Shown here: piece after piece, positions 10,265-20,515 of the stretch
Position numbering within the stretch: position 1 is the stretch's first letter
Layout: every line of letters begins with the position of its first letter
The notes under the pieces: generated by a model
Database searches by the model: none
Told to the model about the DNA's origin: nothing
What the model saw: only the letters and a program-made list of their open reading frames with translations
Program-made: the position numbers and the translations under genes
Source: Loripinus fragilis
Lineage: Eukaryota; Mollusca; Bivalvia; Lucinida; Lucinidae
DNA: 64,000 nucleotides
Direction: 5' to 3'
NCBI GenBank assembly: GCA_964019695.1
Contig: OZ026520.1
Coordinates: forward strand, 27,562,120-27,626,119

Positions 10265-12883
10265 TGTTGTGGGCTGTTTAAATATGAATGCAAGTAGCTT
10301 CATAACTTTCTTCACATATATGCTACAACAAAATGGTAAACGTTTCTATAAAGGATTATATGTCAACTTTAAACTGGCACCAGCCATAAAGAAAAATACA
10401 GTATACTTATCAAGCTAAAGCCCTTTAAATGAGGGTCGCGTTAGTATACTAACAAACTCAATGCTTCGAACATATAGAAATTGACGAGCCTATAATTCTT
10501 CGATAAACCGGTGAAATTTCTTGAAATGTTTTAGGAACTATCCCCATATTCTTATATAATGATTCTGTGAAAGTTGCGAAAATCCGACATCCTTTTGTCA
10601 AATTACAATGAATAGTTTTCACTAAAGTCTCCTTATGTTTGCAAATTAATGGTCAACAAAACACCACCTTTCAGTTTTCAGTTGAACTTATCTCTAACAA
10701 AATGCACGAAGCAACATTTAAACTAGGTTTAACTCAAAGGCAATATGTTGATCGCTTATGCTAAGTTGTTGCTACAAATTATTGATGGATAGTGGGTAAT
10801 TTTAAACGCTGAAAAGCATTTTTTATTAAGTCCAAATGCCTTAAGTGAAGGAGTTATAGAATTTATACTGAATTTATTTTTGTGATAACATTGCGGCTTT
10901 ATTCATAATTTGAACGGAAACTTTAAGTTTGACCACTATAGGTATTATTTACAATAAAGTTTTTTACCTGGTCTTGAGGACTTGACGAATTGAACATGTT
11001 TTAATTATTGTAAACAAGTCATTAAGAAGCAGAAACATGCTTGAAAAATGATTACTCTGTACATAGAGGACGGCACGTTTTGAAAACTCCCTTATGACAA
11101 ATTTAGCATGTTCTCAGCAAAACGCAAAGAAAACATACAGCGATGTTCATTATTACATCACCAGTATATAGCTCAAAATGACGTTTAACATAAAATTAAT
11201 GACGTCACAAACGTGCCTGTTTACTCCTGATTGAAACAGGATTATATCAACTTATTTTTGCAAGCAGCTTTTGGATTGTTTCTTTAACTTGCATCTAAAA
11301 TTTGGTGCCATTTTGCATCAAACTTACAAAGATATGACACTACGACGGATGATCCAAAAGTTCTTATCGTTGCCTTGTAGCTTTGTCCAGAGACATTTTT
11401 GAGAGCCATACTATGCACCATTCAAAAGATCTAGTGTTTACCTTTATAATGATGCTGACTTGTTCACACTGTACTGTTTCAATTAATAATTACAGCACAT
11501 TATATATGGTCCACTCCATACCACTGGCCTGTTTTCATATTATAGAATTATGATAATATTTGATTCTGACTCTTTCAAGCCCAGCATCTATAAAACTGCA
11601 AAATAAAACTTTATTGTCTTTTTACTTTTTGTTACTTGTAATGACCATTCGAATGTTATAATGGCGACAGGTTATGTCGATTCAATATCTAAAGCTCAAT
11701 GCGGAGTTCTTATGACGTCATTGAAATTGACAACTACGTCATTTTGAATACATCGCAGAATTTTCATTTCCAAGAATATTCAATTTTTGTCTATAAATTT
11801 GGACTAAAAACATGCCGAACCAAATATCGGCAAAATATTCAAGACCAATACTATTTTGATTACAACATATCTCAATCTTAATTGGAATATTGTAAAAAGT
11901 TCTATTTTTACCGAAAAAATGATTGATTTTAAATAAGAATTTTAAAAATTGTTTTGGCTTCAGATGGATGCTTTGTGCTCAATTTAATCCCATATTGCAT
12001 CATTTTACGATATAGTGCACCTTTGGACAATTAATTGGGTTTTATATTTAGATATACACATACAAATTCGTGTACCTCCGAATATTGACCTAATTTGTGG
12101 TCTCGTTTTAGTTTTCTTGTGTGGGTTACTATCAGTCTCCGACGATACCGATGATTCATAAATGCTTCAGACAAAAGTCAGTTCATCTTCGTTGCCTAAA
12201 ACAAATTTTACCTTTAATACACCTGTTGTTACGGCAGTATCGGCTGGTCAAAACTTCAAGAGGTCCAAAATTTGATTATAGCTGACAGTTGCATAACCAT
12301 ATATTCAAGGGCCTAGAAAACTCAATTCATATAGAAAGTTCGCCATATCTTCAGAACAAATTGCCATACGGATGAACATCGAGCAGCCAAAACATCGAAA
12401 TGCTGAGACTGCTCTTGTCTAAATTGTGACGTCTCCAACATGCAAAGTCTGCTTGATAGGTCAGTGCATTGAGGGCATGACTGTTTTGGGATACATTTCC
12501 GGTTGATCCTTCAAGTTACATCAAACATGTCAGAGCAGGGTATAAACAAAGAATATAGTATTATTTGGTAAAATTTTCAGGCATGTTGTATCTCTGGTTA
12601 AACAGATATCACATCAGGATCAGAACTTTAAGATCATCCCTCGTATATCCGCACATGTACCAAAACGAGCATTGCAATTTACTTCAGAAAAACTCCAGTA
12701 TACAGGAATGACCTTTATATAAGGGTCTATAACTCGAGAAATAAAGTGAGTGTTTCTTTATGTTTGGTGCCATTTTAAAGGCGACAAATAGTTCTTTCCA
12801 GAAGGTATGAAATTTTGTCGTAGCATATATGTAAAGAGAGTTATGAAGCTACTTACATTCATATTTGAACAGACCTCGTACAT
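10265..12883. mobile_element. 2.6-kb element bounded by ~130-bp inverted repeats
   Basis: 10269-10400 (GTTTAAATATGAATGCAAGT, AGCTTCATAACTTTC, ACATATATGCTACAACAAAA) is the inverted counterpart of 12742-12883 (TTTTGTCGTAGCATATATGT, GAAGCTACTTACATTCATAT). The right end reads ACAGACCTCGTAC. The interior has no frame longer than 60 codons with a recognisable motif, so no transposase can be shown. It is probably a decayed or non-autonomous DNA transposon. The rest of the interval is AT-rich and unrecognised. Confidence 0.6.
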
Positions 12884-12971
12884 CAAATAGCCGGTCAAGA
12901 GTTTTCATTATAAGTTAACAGAAGAAACTCAATGATGGATGAGTTAAAACGCACGTGATCTGTAAATCATA

Positions 12972-13576
12972 CACTGCTCAAAATATTTAAAGGAACACTA
13001 CGAGTTTTGCCATTGATCACAATACAAATGCACCCATATTCCGACTCATTGCAAGAGTTGAATTAATAAGGCGAAAACATGTTTGTCCTGTGATTAGTTT
13101 GGTTACCGATCAAGAGTGATGTTTCTTGATAAAAATAAAGTAAGCCCTTTCCAGAATTCTCCATGGAACGCTTTATGTAAAAATGGAATTTTGTTAAAAA
13201 TACCCCTTTTTTCAAAACCAAATTTAAAGACAATTTCTTCGATCAAACATCACAACACCATCATTTCTGTACACTCAATAGCCTTTAAATGTTGCAAAAA
13301 TCATTTGATTACGCTTTTAAAAAATTCCGAAGATTTTACAGAGTTCCAGAAAAAATCGCCATTTTCAAGAAAATTAAAAATTACAAAATTTAAGCCATGG
13401 ACTTGAGCAGTGATTGTTTTTTTGTTACAAAACTTTGACTCTCTTTGCTAAGATATCAAAAGAAACTGGGTTTCTATCTTATTGTCTAGTGAAATGTATG
13501 GCTTGTCTATAGGGCAGGGGTTAACATTATCAACTATGGAAAAATATCAGGTGTTCCTTTAAATATTTTAGCAGTG
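12972..13576. mobile_element. Tc1/mariner-like MITE, 605 bp, TA target duplication
   Basis: Ends CACTGCTCAAAATATTTAAA and, inverted, CACTGCTAAAATATTTAAAG, each continuing GGAACAC. The TIR is about 28 bp with one indel. TA flanks both sides (12970-12971 and 13577-13578), which fits TA-targeting Tc1/mariner elements. The 96-codon plus-strand frame at 13116-13406 shows no transposase motif and is probably chance. Confidence 0.8.
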
Positions 13577-13686
13577 TATAATAAAATGAAGGAAACCTTG
13601 TGCTGGTGTTGGTGAAACATAACATTGTTCATTGATAAGTGAATACTTTATATTTCTACAAAACATTTTGTTAGGTCCTTAAATAT

Positions 13687-13921
13687 GAGCCGTGACATGT
13701 GATTTCCAACAATGTGGCATTTTGACAAGTGTAGACGCATGCGAGCCTGTGCAGTCTTTTCAAGTTTAGAAACGCCAAATGATGTTCAGTCAGTAGCTTA
13801 ATACTCATAGATTATTTAGGCGACTATCAAAGGCTCTGATCAGCCTGCGCGTATGCGCAGGCTGGTCTGAGCGTTTGCTGGTTGCACATACCACATTGTT
13901 AGAAATCTCATGCTGCGGCTC
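13687..13921. mobile_element. MITE family A, copy 4
   Basis: GAGCCGTGACATGTGATTTC at the left and a complement ending TGCGGCTC at 13921. It has the same orientation as copy 3. The internal CAGCCTGCGCGTATGCGCAG is an almost perfect dyad. Confidence 0.85.
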
Positions 13922-14883
13922 AATTATGCTAGAGGACTTTGAAAACGCATCACCATATTTTTGCACTTTTCTTCCAAACCGTACATGCGATTTAAAAGTT
14001 ACTCGCAGGTTTACATGTGCAACCCTGAATTGGTATGAATCAGTCGTTAATTTGACTGCACTATAACGCGATGCTGTTGATGACGTCACATTGGCAAATA
14101 CAGCATCCAGCATCATTCTGCAAAGTCAGTTGAAGCTTTTTGATTTTTTTTTGTTTAAACTGTGGTAAGTATGATACCATATCCAGCAACGAAGTTTGTA
14201 GACTTTTTCTTATTAAAAGTAATTGATAACTTCAATATTTCGCAAACAAAAGTCAAATTTGAACATCAATTTACAACTCCTTTTCAGAAACATCTCCATA
14301 AGTTTCCTTTTTGTACACTTTCATTACTGATATTGACTAATTACACTGACAATTATGTCGGGAAATACGTTTTGTAGATCATGGCAGGATATATGCTGTC
14401 ATGTAATCGATAACGTCTCAAAAGTTTACGTTAACGTCACTTGCACAATACGAAAAAACCTGATACAAGCGTAATTCATTCGTAATCTGTCATTTGTTTA
14501 TGCCCTTAGCCTCTCCAAACAAAACTAGACAAAATTAATTCGAAACTTTGAAGGACCCAAGATGTTGAATTTCATTGCTAGACTATAGTAAGCAGAGTTG
14601 GTGGGGTATGTTGAATTCTTTAAAGGGGTGTTAATTTGTTCATACCGAACTGTCAATTCATTTCTAATCGTTCAATGATGAATGTGCAATCATAAAAGAA
14701 GACCAGGACGCATATCTGTTGAGTCAGGAATCAAAACTAACGCGGGTTAGCTTGCAACTGAATTGGTGTCCTTCAAAATCGACCAACCATGTCTTAAAAC
14801 GGATACTTTTTCAATATCTTAAGCTAAATTTACAACCATGAATTTTCTAGGTTGCACTAAAAACTGGCAAAACTATGAAACAC
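13922..14883. other. no recognisable feature
   Basis: AT-rich unique-looking sequence with only short chance frames. No motif was found. Confidence 0.5.
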
Positions 14884-15026
14884 AATAACAATTATCCCCC
14901 TGACATTCTCAGGGTTTGTGAAATAAAGGATTTAATCTGGGTGATGCGTTTCGAAATCCTTAAGTATAAATACTTGGCGACTCAGAAAATTGTGAGGGAA
15001 ATGATGTTGGGAGGATAATTGTTATT
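14884..15026. mobile_element. small MITE, ~143 bp
   Basis: AATAACAATTATCCCCCTGA at the left and, inverted, AATAACAATTATCCTCCCAA at the right. The TIRs are about 23 bp with few mismatches. No coding capacity. Confidence 0.65.
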
Positions 15027-15577
15027 TCAAGGAAAAGTTGTATACTGATTGTAAGAGAAAAACCAACATTACAAGAAACACTTTGGATTGATAGATTGAT
15101 TGATCCCTAGTGTCCTATGCCAGCGGTTAGAATTTTTGAGATTTCATAGCGATAACTTAGGCGTCATGAATTTAAGTGTTAATGTTTGGAGTGTCATGTA
15201 TCATTGGACACATAATACAAAAGCGAGAATAAATTTCTCGGACCAATATTAAATATTTACATTTCCACTGCGAGTCTTTAAATGAACCTTTACATTTGAG
15301 ATGTGGTTCATACCTTCATGAACAAATCGATTTAAGCCACACCCACAACGCGCCATTTGAGCGGGCTAACGTCAAGTCCATCCAATAGCGTTGCTTGTTT
15401 ACTGACGTTTACGTGACGTTGAACACGTATCGCCATGACGTTTAGCGCGGAAATTTGACGTTTTGGCTATTCCAAACCCTACGTTATGTCTGATTTAATT
15501 CAAAATATCTGGGAAACCATCCAAGTTGTGTGAAAATTGAAAATTGATACTTAACTGATAATATTAAATGTAAATAT

Positions 15578-15739
15578 AAGTAATGAATTCAATTTTTGGA
15601 AGGATCATATAATCATGAATACTTCGGGTCTCTTGCAAAGTTAACGTGAAGCCCGCAGCAGGGCTTCACGTTAACTTTGCAAGAGACCCGAAGTATTCAT
15701 GATTCCATGAACCTTCCAAAAATTGAATTCATTTCTTAA
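15578..15739. mobile_element. palindromic element family B, copy 2 (near-perfect hairpin)
   Basis: The central arms, each about 65 nt, are essentially exact complements meeting at CCCGCAGCAGGG. The outer arms (AATGAATTCAATTTTTGGA) are also complementary. It is the best preserved of three copies. Confidence 0.85.
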
Positions 15740-16203
15740 AGATTTGTGGAAGTCTGGTTATAAAAATGTTATCTACGTCTGTGTGTTCAATGAACTGATA
15801 ATGACACACATTGCTGGTAAATCCATTTAAAACAAAATGCATGTACAGCTATATTTAGGACACAGATATTTATAGTTTGGTGTACCCAATGAGTAAAGGC
15901 TCTGTCAACACTAGGCTGATACGCAGCCTCATGTGAGCTTTTTTTGGATACCAAAATCGCATGAACTTATCATATACTTTGCCAAGAACTTTTGGTACTT
16001 TTCCATTGGTTATTTTCATTTATTGCGAAAACATTAACAATGGAACATTGTCTAGTGTTTTCAAAGGCTATGTAGATTGTCTCGATTTACAGAATAATGC
16101 GGGTAATATGTTTTTATTAGGTGATCTCATAAGCTTTCGTTGTGCTATCTGATGTTAGCGAAACCAATAAAATATCACTCCCTAGTACTGGTAAATGCTG
16201 CCT
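15740..16203. other. no recognisable feature
   Basis: AT-rich spacer. The 63-codon plus-strand frame at 15961-16152 has no recognisable motif. Confidence 0.5.
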
Positions 16204-16446
16204 GGCCCCGAGGTTATAAAACTTTTTCCATGCTTAACTCAGCTGAGCACGAAATTTATCCTGCTCATAAATGTTAAAATGCCAACAATTGTTGACATTT
16301 TAACATTTAATAGCATGATAAACACAACATCTGAGAGACTTAAAGCAAGGAACTTCTACATCCATAGGTATTTTATACTTTATGAGCAGTTGAAATTTCG
16401 TGCTCAGTTGAGTTGAGCATGAAAAAAGTTTCATAACCGTGGGGCC
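16204..16446. mobile_element. inverted-repeat MITE family C, ~243 bp
   Basis: The left end GGCCCCGAGGTTATAAAACT then TTTTCCATGC, and the right end the complement (AAAAAGTTTCATAACCGTGG). The inner complements include CAGCTGAGCACGAAATTT and AAATTTCGTGCTCAGTTG, and a central TAAAATGCCAACAATTGTTG dyad. It shares its end sequence with the element at 18177. Confidence 0.8.
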
Positions 16447-16649
16447 AGATTCTCTTCGCATAGTAGGCTGACACATGAATTACCTCTTCTACAGGTCAGT
16501 AATTTGATGGAAATGTTTTAGCTCACATGAGCATGAATTGCTCAAAGTGAACTATTGGGATCCGTTAATGGCCGTCGTGAGTTGTGCGGCGTCAACAATT
16601 GACTTTAAATGACAAATCCTCATATACCATTAGGGCAATTTTCACTAAA

Positions 16650-16985
16650 CTGGCGAAGATTTGGTACCAGTTAAATGCATTTAAGCCCCCCCCCCCCCGG
16701 TGGCTTAGGCTGCTGTCCGTTCTAAGGCGGTGGTTCTGCTATTATTGACTTTTTGTTTATTGTTACTCCCTCTGTGGGAGTCTGTAATTGTTCTATGTTT
16801 TGTTGTACGTTACTTTATGTCCATTCTTGTATTGCAATCATCTTGATGGGAAAGAGAGCTGGTTGCTTTGCTTGATTTGTCTTCCTGGTGTCTCGTGATG
16901 GTTGAGCGGCTCTCCCTCGCTCTTCCTCGCGCTGGGATTGTCTGTGGTTTGTGACTGTGGTATTTCTTGATCATGCTCACTTACA
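16650..16985 (-). repeat. dispersed repeat family D, antisense fragment
   Basis: In reverse complement it matches the left half of the repeats at 29862 and 51905: the elements CCACAGTCACAAACCACAGA, GCAACCAGCTCTC and CACCGCCTTAGAA occur in the same order. The 3' side carries a poly-C run (16686-16698). Confidence 0.65.
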
Positions 16986-16989
16986 ATTT

Positions 16990-18570
16990 TTCACAGGAAA
17001 ATTTCCTGGGTGACCATCTACAATATTAGCTAAAACGAATTTGATTTGTCAAAAAAAAAATGGCCGCCGCGTGGTTTAGTACGGTTAAACTTCTCCTCTG
17101 AAGCGTGTGGTCAGAATTCAAAATAATTTGGTAGCAATAATCTCTAGATAACCTTCTACAAAAAAAATCTAAAACGGATTGGATACACCAAAACACATGG
17201 CGACCAGAGGGTGTGACCAGTTTCCCTTATGTAAATATATATAATAAGTTTTCAACATCTTCTCCTCTGCCACCAATGGTCAGATTAAGATACTAGGTGA
17301 CCTTCTACAAAAATGTGAAAACGATTTTTTTTTAAGTACTGGTTAACTGCTTGTTCAAGCTTGCCCAGGAAAAAGTGTGGTAAGGTGAACTGACCGTCCT
17401 GCCATGACCATAGCTGTTGACTTGGGACGTAAAGCAACAAAACAAACAAAAAACGAATTTTATCGGTCAAAAAATATGATCTCCAGGGTGTGTGACTTAG
17501 TGCGGTATCAGCAACTTTAAAAGCATTCTTCTCTGATACCACTCATCAGAATTCAAAAAAAAAAAAGCTTAAATAGAAACCTTCTACAAGAAAAAGCTAA
17601 AACTAATTTGATCAGTCTAAAACATGGCCGCAATGGGACGTTGTCAGTTTCCCTTATGTACCTATATAAAAAAACTTGAACAATCTTCTCCTCTGAAATC
17701 AATGGTCAGTATTAAAAACAGTTTGGCAGAAATGGTAACTAGGTGACCCTTTACAAAAATAGCTAAAATGAATATAATCTGTTAATAAACATGGCCTCCA
17801 GGGGGCGTGGTTTATCTCAGTGACAAAACCTTTAAAATTATTCTCCTCTGAAACCACTCATCAGAATTCAAATGATTCAGCTTAAGTGGTCACTTGGTAA
17901 GCTTTTACAAAATTAGCTAAAACTAATACGATCCATCGAAAGCATGGCCACCAGAAGAGTGGTTAGTGTCCCATATGTACCTATAACAAATTTTCCTCTG
18001 AAACCACTTATCAGAATTAAAAACAATTGACAGAAATGGTCATGGGGCGATCTTCTACAAAAATAGCTAAAACGAATTTGATCCATTTAAAAACAGTGCC
18101 GCCAGGGGGCGTGGCCAGTTTCCCTGATGTACCTATGTAAGAAACTTTAGACTTATTCTTAAGATCCTCTTAATCCAGCCTTGAAATTATAAAACTTGAG
18201 TTCATTCTGACTCAAAATAAAACGCATTTATTGGCTGCTCGCCGACACGTGTCCGCAAGCAGCCGATCATTGCCCTTTATTTTTAGTCTGAGACTGTACT
18301 CAAGTTTTATAACCTCGAGGCCATTGGTCAGAATTGAAAACAATCTAGCAGAAATTGTCACTAGATAACCCTCTACAAAAATAGTTAAAAATAAATTTTA
18401 CCTGTCATGAACTTGGCCGACGGGAGGTGTGGCTTATTGGGACCATGGAAAGCTTTAAAGTTCTTCTCCTGAATTGAAAATGATTTGGTAGAAGGTGATC
18501 CTCTACATTAATGGCTTGAATATACTTGATCTGTCAAAAAACGTGTCCGTAAGGGGGCTAGCTAGTCTTA
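16990..18570. repeat. tandem array, ~150-bp unit, about 9-10 copies
   Basis: Recurring landmarks CTACAAAAATAGCTAAAACG, ATGGCCGCCAGGGGGCGTGG, TTTCCCTTATGTACCTAT and TCTCCTCTGAAACCA appear about every 140-165 bp (for example near 17030, 17170, 17597, 17763, 17915, 18068 and 18383). The 315-bp gap between the last two is explained by a MITE inserted at 18177-18330. A SINE-tail-like stretch (GGGACGTAAAGCAACAAAAC, about 17425) interrupts another unit. A single diverged unit recurs at 55850-56035. The organisation resembles the 'pearl' elements of bivalves. Confidence 0.8.
18177..18330. mobile_element. MITE family C relative nested in the tandem array
   Basis: AGCCTTGAAATTATAAAACT and, inverted, GGCCTCGAGGTTATAAAACT, each continuing TGAGT. 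The interior contains the complementary pair GGCTGCTCGCC and GCAAGCAGCC. It shares its ends with 16204-16446. Confidence 0.75.
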
Positions 18571-18895
18571 TCACAGATCTCACAATTTTCCGTATATCAC
18601 GCCCATTATGCGTTTTATATGCTTCTCTACAATACTTATAAAACATTGCTAAAAGTATAGAACACATTAGACTTTTGAACACTTGATCCTCTTGTCTGTT
18701 AATATCATGAACATTTCCTTGTTTACTACCTGATTATACGTTTTGGGTACATACACGATTATTGTATATAAGTTTTTTTGTAGTACCCACAGAGTAAGTG
18801 GTGAAATAAGTAAATTCATTCAAAATATACTCAATACTCTTATCCCAAAACACAAGACTTAAGGTTGATGTCCGTAGAAATTATTTCATGATCAA
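18571..18895. other. no recognisable feature
   Basis: AT-rich spacer. A weak GGGTAC/GTACCC inverted pair occurs near 18747-18790. Confidence 0.4.
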
Positions 18896-18899
18896 TCTC

Positions 18900-19012
18900 A
18901 ACAAAAGTATGGGACCGGGCAGGGATCAAACTCGCTACCCCTGGATCTGCAGTCAGACACGCATCTGTAGCAAGACACATTACCAGCTGCGCTACGTGGC
19001 TCAAGATCTGTG
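18900..19012 (-). mobile_element. tRNA-derived SINE head
   Basis: Reverse complement shows an A-box-like GTAGCGCAGCTGGTAATG and a B-box-like GAGTTTGATCCC at appropriate spacing, in a tRNA-like segment that starts GAGCCACG. It does not close into a functional acceptor stem with CCA-proximal pairing, so I call it a SINE and not a tRNA gene. The 3' tail is not clear. Confidence 0.6.
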
Positions 19013-19381
19013 GTATGTGATTGTGGAATTTCCTGGACATAATCGCTTGCTTTTTAGTGGAAAATTCTAGCTATCAGAGTTCAAGTTATTGCGTATATGC
19101 AGCTAACTCTATTTGTATTGTAAATATAATTGTAGCGTCACAGATTACGTGGGGTACCTGTTACAGAAGTACATTATAAATGGGAAGATGTGACTTCACG
19201 TTTCTGGGTTTATGGTACAGAGAGGAAAGTACATGCGCCAGAGTATCCCCAACAGTGCTGCTGCGGATGTTCCATTGTTTAACCTTAAAAAGACTATTAT
19301 ACAAAACTTTGAAAATGGCCGGATATGTTCTTTTATCAGTTACCTCTCATAAAAATTGCACTGTTGCATGTTCATTTGATA

Positions 19382-19680
19382 AACGTTGCCTATCTCACGG
19401 CATGTGTCTTTATCAGGTCATCATGGCTTGCACTGTTTGAATGACGTCGTCAATGCGGTTGAATCGACACGAAAATCGACAATTACGTCATAATCATAAG
19501 TTCAAAGAGTGTATCAACTTGTAAACTGATAAATAGAATACCAGGTTCGCGTCTTTTGATATCAAGTTTGCCAGGCTCGGCTTTGAGAATTCATGTTGAA
19601 TCGCTCGGCGTTCTTAAAGCCTTGCCTGGTAAACTTGATATCAAAAGACACTCACCTAGTAATCTCTATCTATTTGTATG
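19382..19680. repeat. palindrome-containing repeat family E, copy 1
   Basis: About 300 bp collinear with 25865-26180 (CTATCTCACGGCATGT, TTATCAGGTCAT, GAATGACGTCG, then a hairpin). The hairpin (about 19545-19665) pairs TTTTGATATCAAGTTTGCCA with the complement TGGTAAACTTGATATCAAAA. Confidence 0.75.
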
Positions 19681-20439
19681 AACATTTTTTATTTAGCTAG
19701 TGCAAGTCACAACTAAAAAAACAGTCATTGGCGCCCAGTGAACATCCAGAACAACCAACTTAGATCATAGTCCTTCCTGTTTTCTCAATGGATATTTATG
19801 TTGTTTTTGTCGTGGTAAAGACTGATCAAACTGGTCTGATATGAGTCTTTTCTAGGCACACACGTCATTGTTTTGGTACAAAAATAGCCAGAGTTTGTGA
19901 TTTATATTGTATAAAAATCCTGGGAATAGGTATCAGTAAATTTAGTACAACACCAGTACACTATTTATCAACTCTACAAAGAAATATTGTATAGTAATCG
20001 TTGAAAGCGTGAGTACTCCAACAAATGCTTCTTAAACATTTGTAATGTATATTGACAAAACAAACTGCTTTTTTATCAATAACTGTCTCCAGTATATTGC
20101 TAGTAAATTTTAGGTGCAAATTAGTGGTCATTGTTGTTCACATATTCCTATCAAAATTGAATTAGTACATTTAAAGTGTTTTTTTTTTCTATTTTTGACA
20201 GTTCAGGTTTACAAATGTTCAGATATAGAGCAGCTTAGCGTTTCATTATTCCTGACGTTGAAAGTATAATTGACCTTGAAATTGCTACAAAGTTTTTAAT
20301 AATACACTAATTGCTTGCGTTAAAATCAACCCTGTTAGGATCCACTCATCGTTTATAAGTGTCTTATAAAAAGGAGTCAGCTTTATGCATACAAACTGTG
20401 ATATTTGAGCTAGCTGTGATTTCTATTATTTTATACTAT
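19681..20439. other. no gene; isolated primer-binding-site-like motif
   Basis: Unrecognised AT-rich sequence. TTGGCGCCCAGTGAACATCC at about 19728 resembles a retroelement primer-binding site, but no LTR pair is visible around it. Confidence 0.3.
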
Positions 20440-20515
20440 GAACAACTATTTTCTAATATTGTTATATTTTTGTATAACCTGAGTGTATCAAATAAACTTG
20501 AAACTTGAAACTAAG
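20440..20515 (+). mobile_element. possible LINE 3' end
   Basis: TGTATAACCTGAGTGTATC, an AATAAA signal, then a short simple repeat (CTTGAAACTTGAAAC). This is the way many non-LTR retrotransposons of the L2/Jockey kind terminate. No reverse-transcriptase reading frame is visible upstream, so this is at best a truncated tail. Confidence 0.35.

Noticed and set aside
19728..19747. Start of an LTR retroelement at TTGGCGCCCAGTGAACATCC
   Set aside because: The motif resembles a primer-binding site, but no LTR, gag or pol sequence could be found around it, so it is noted only in passing.
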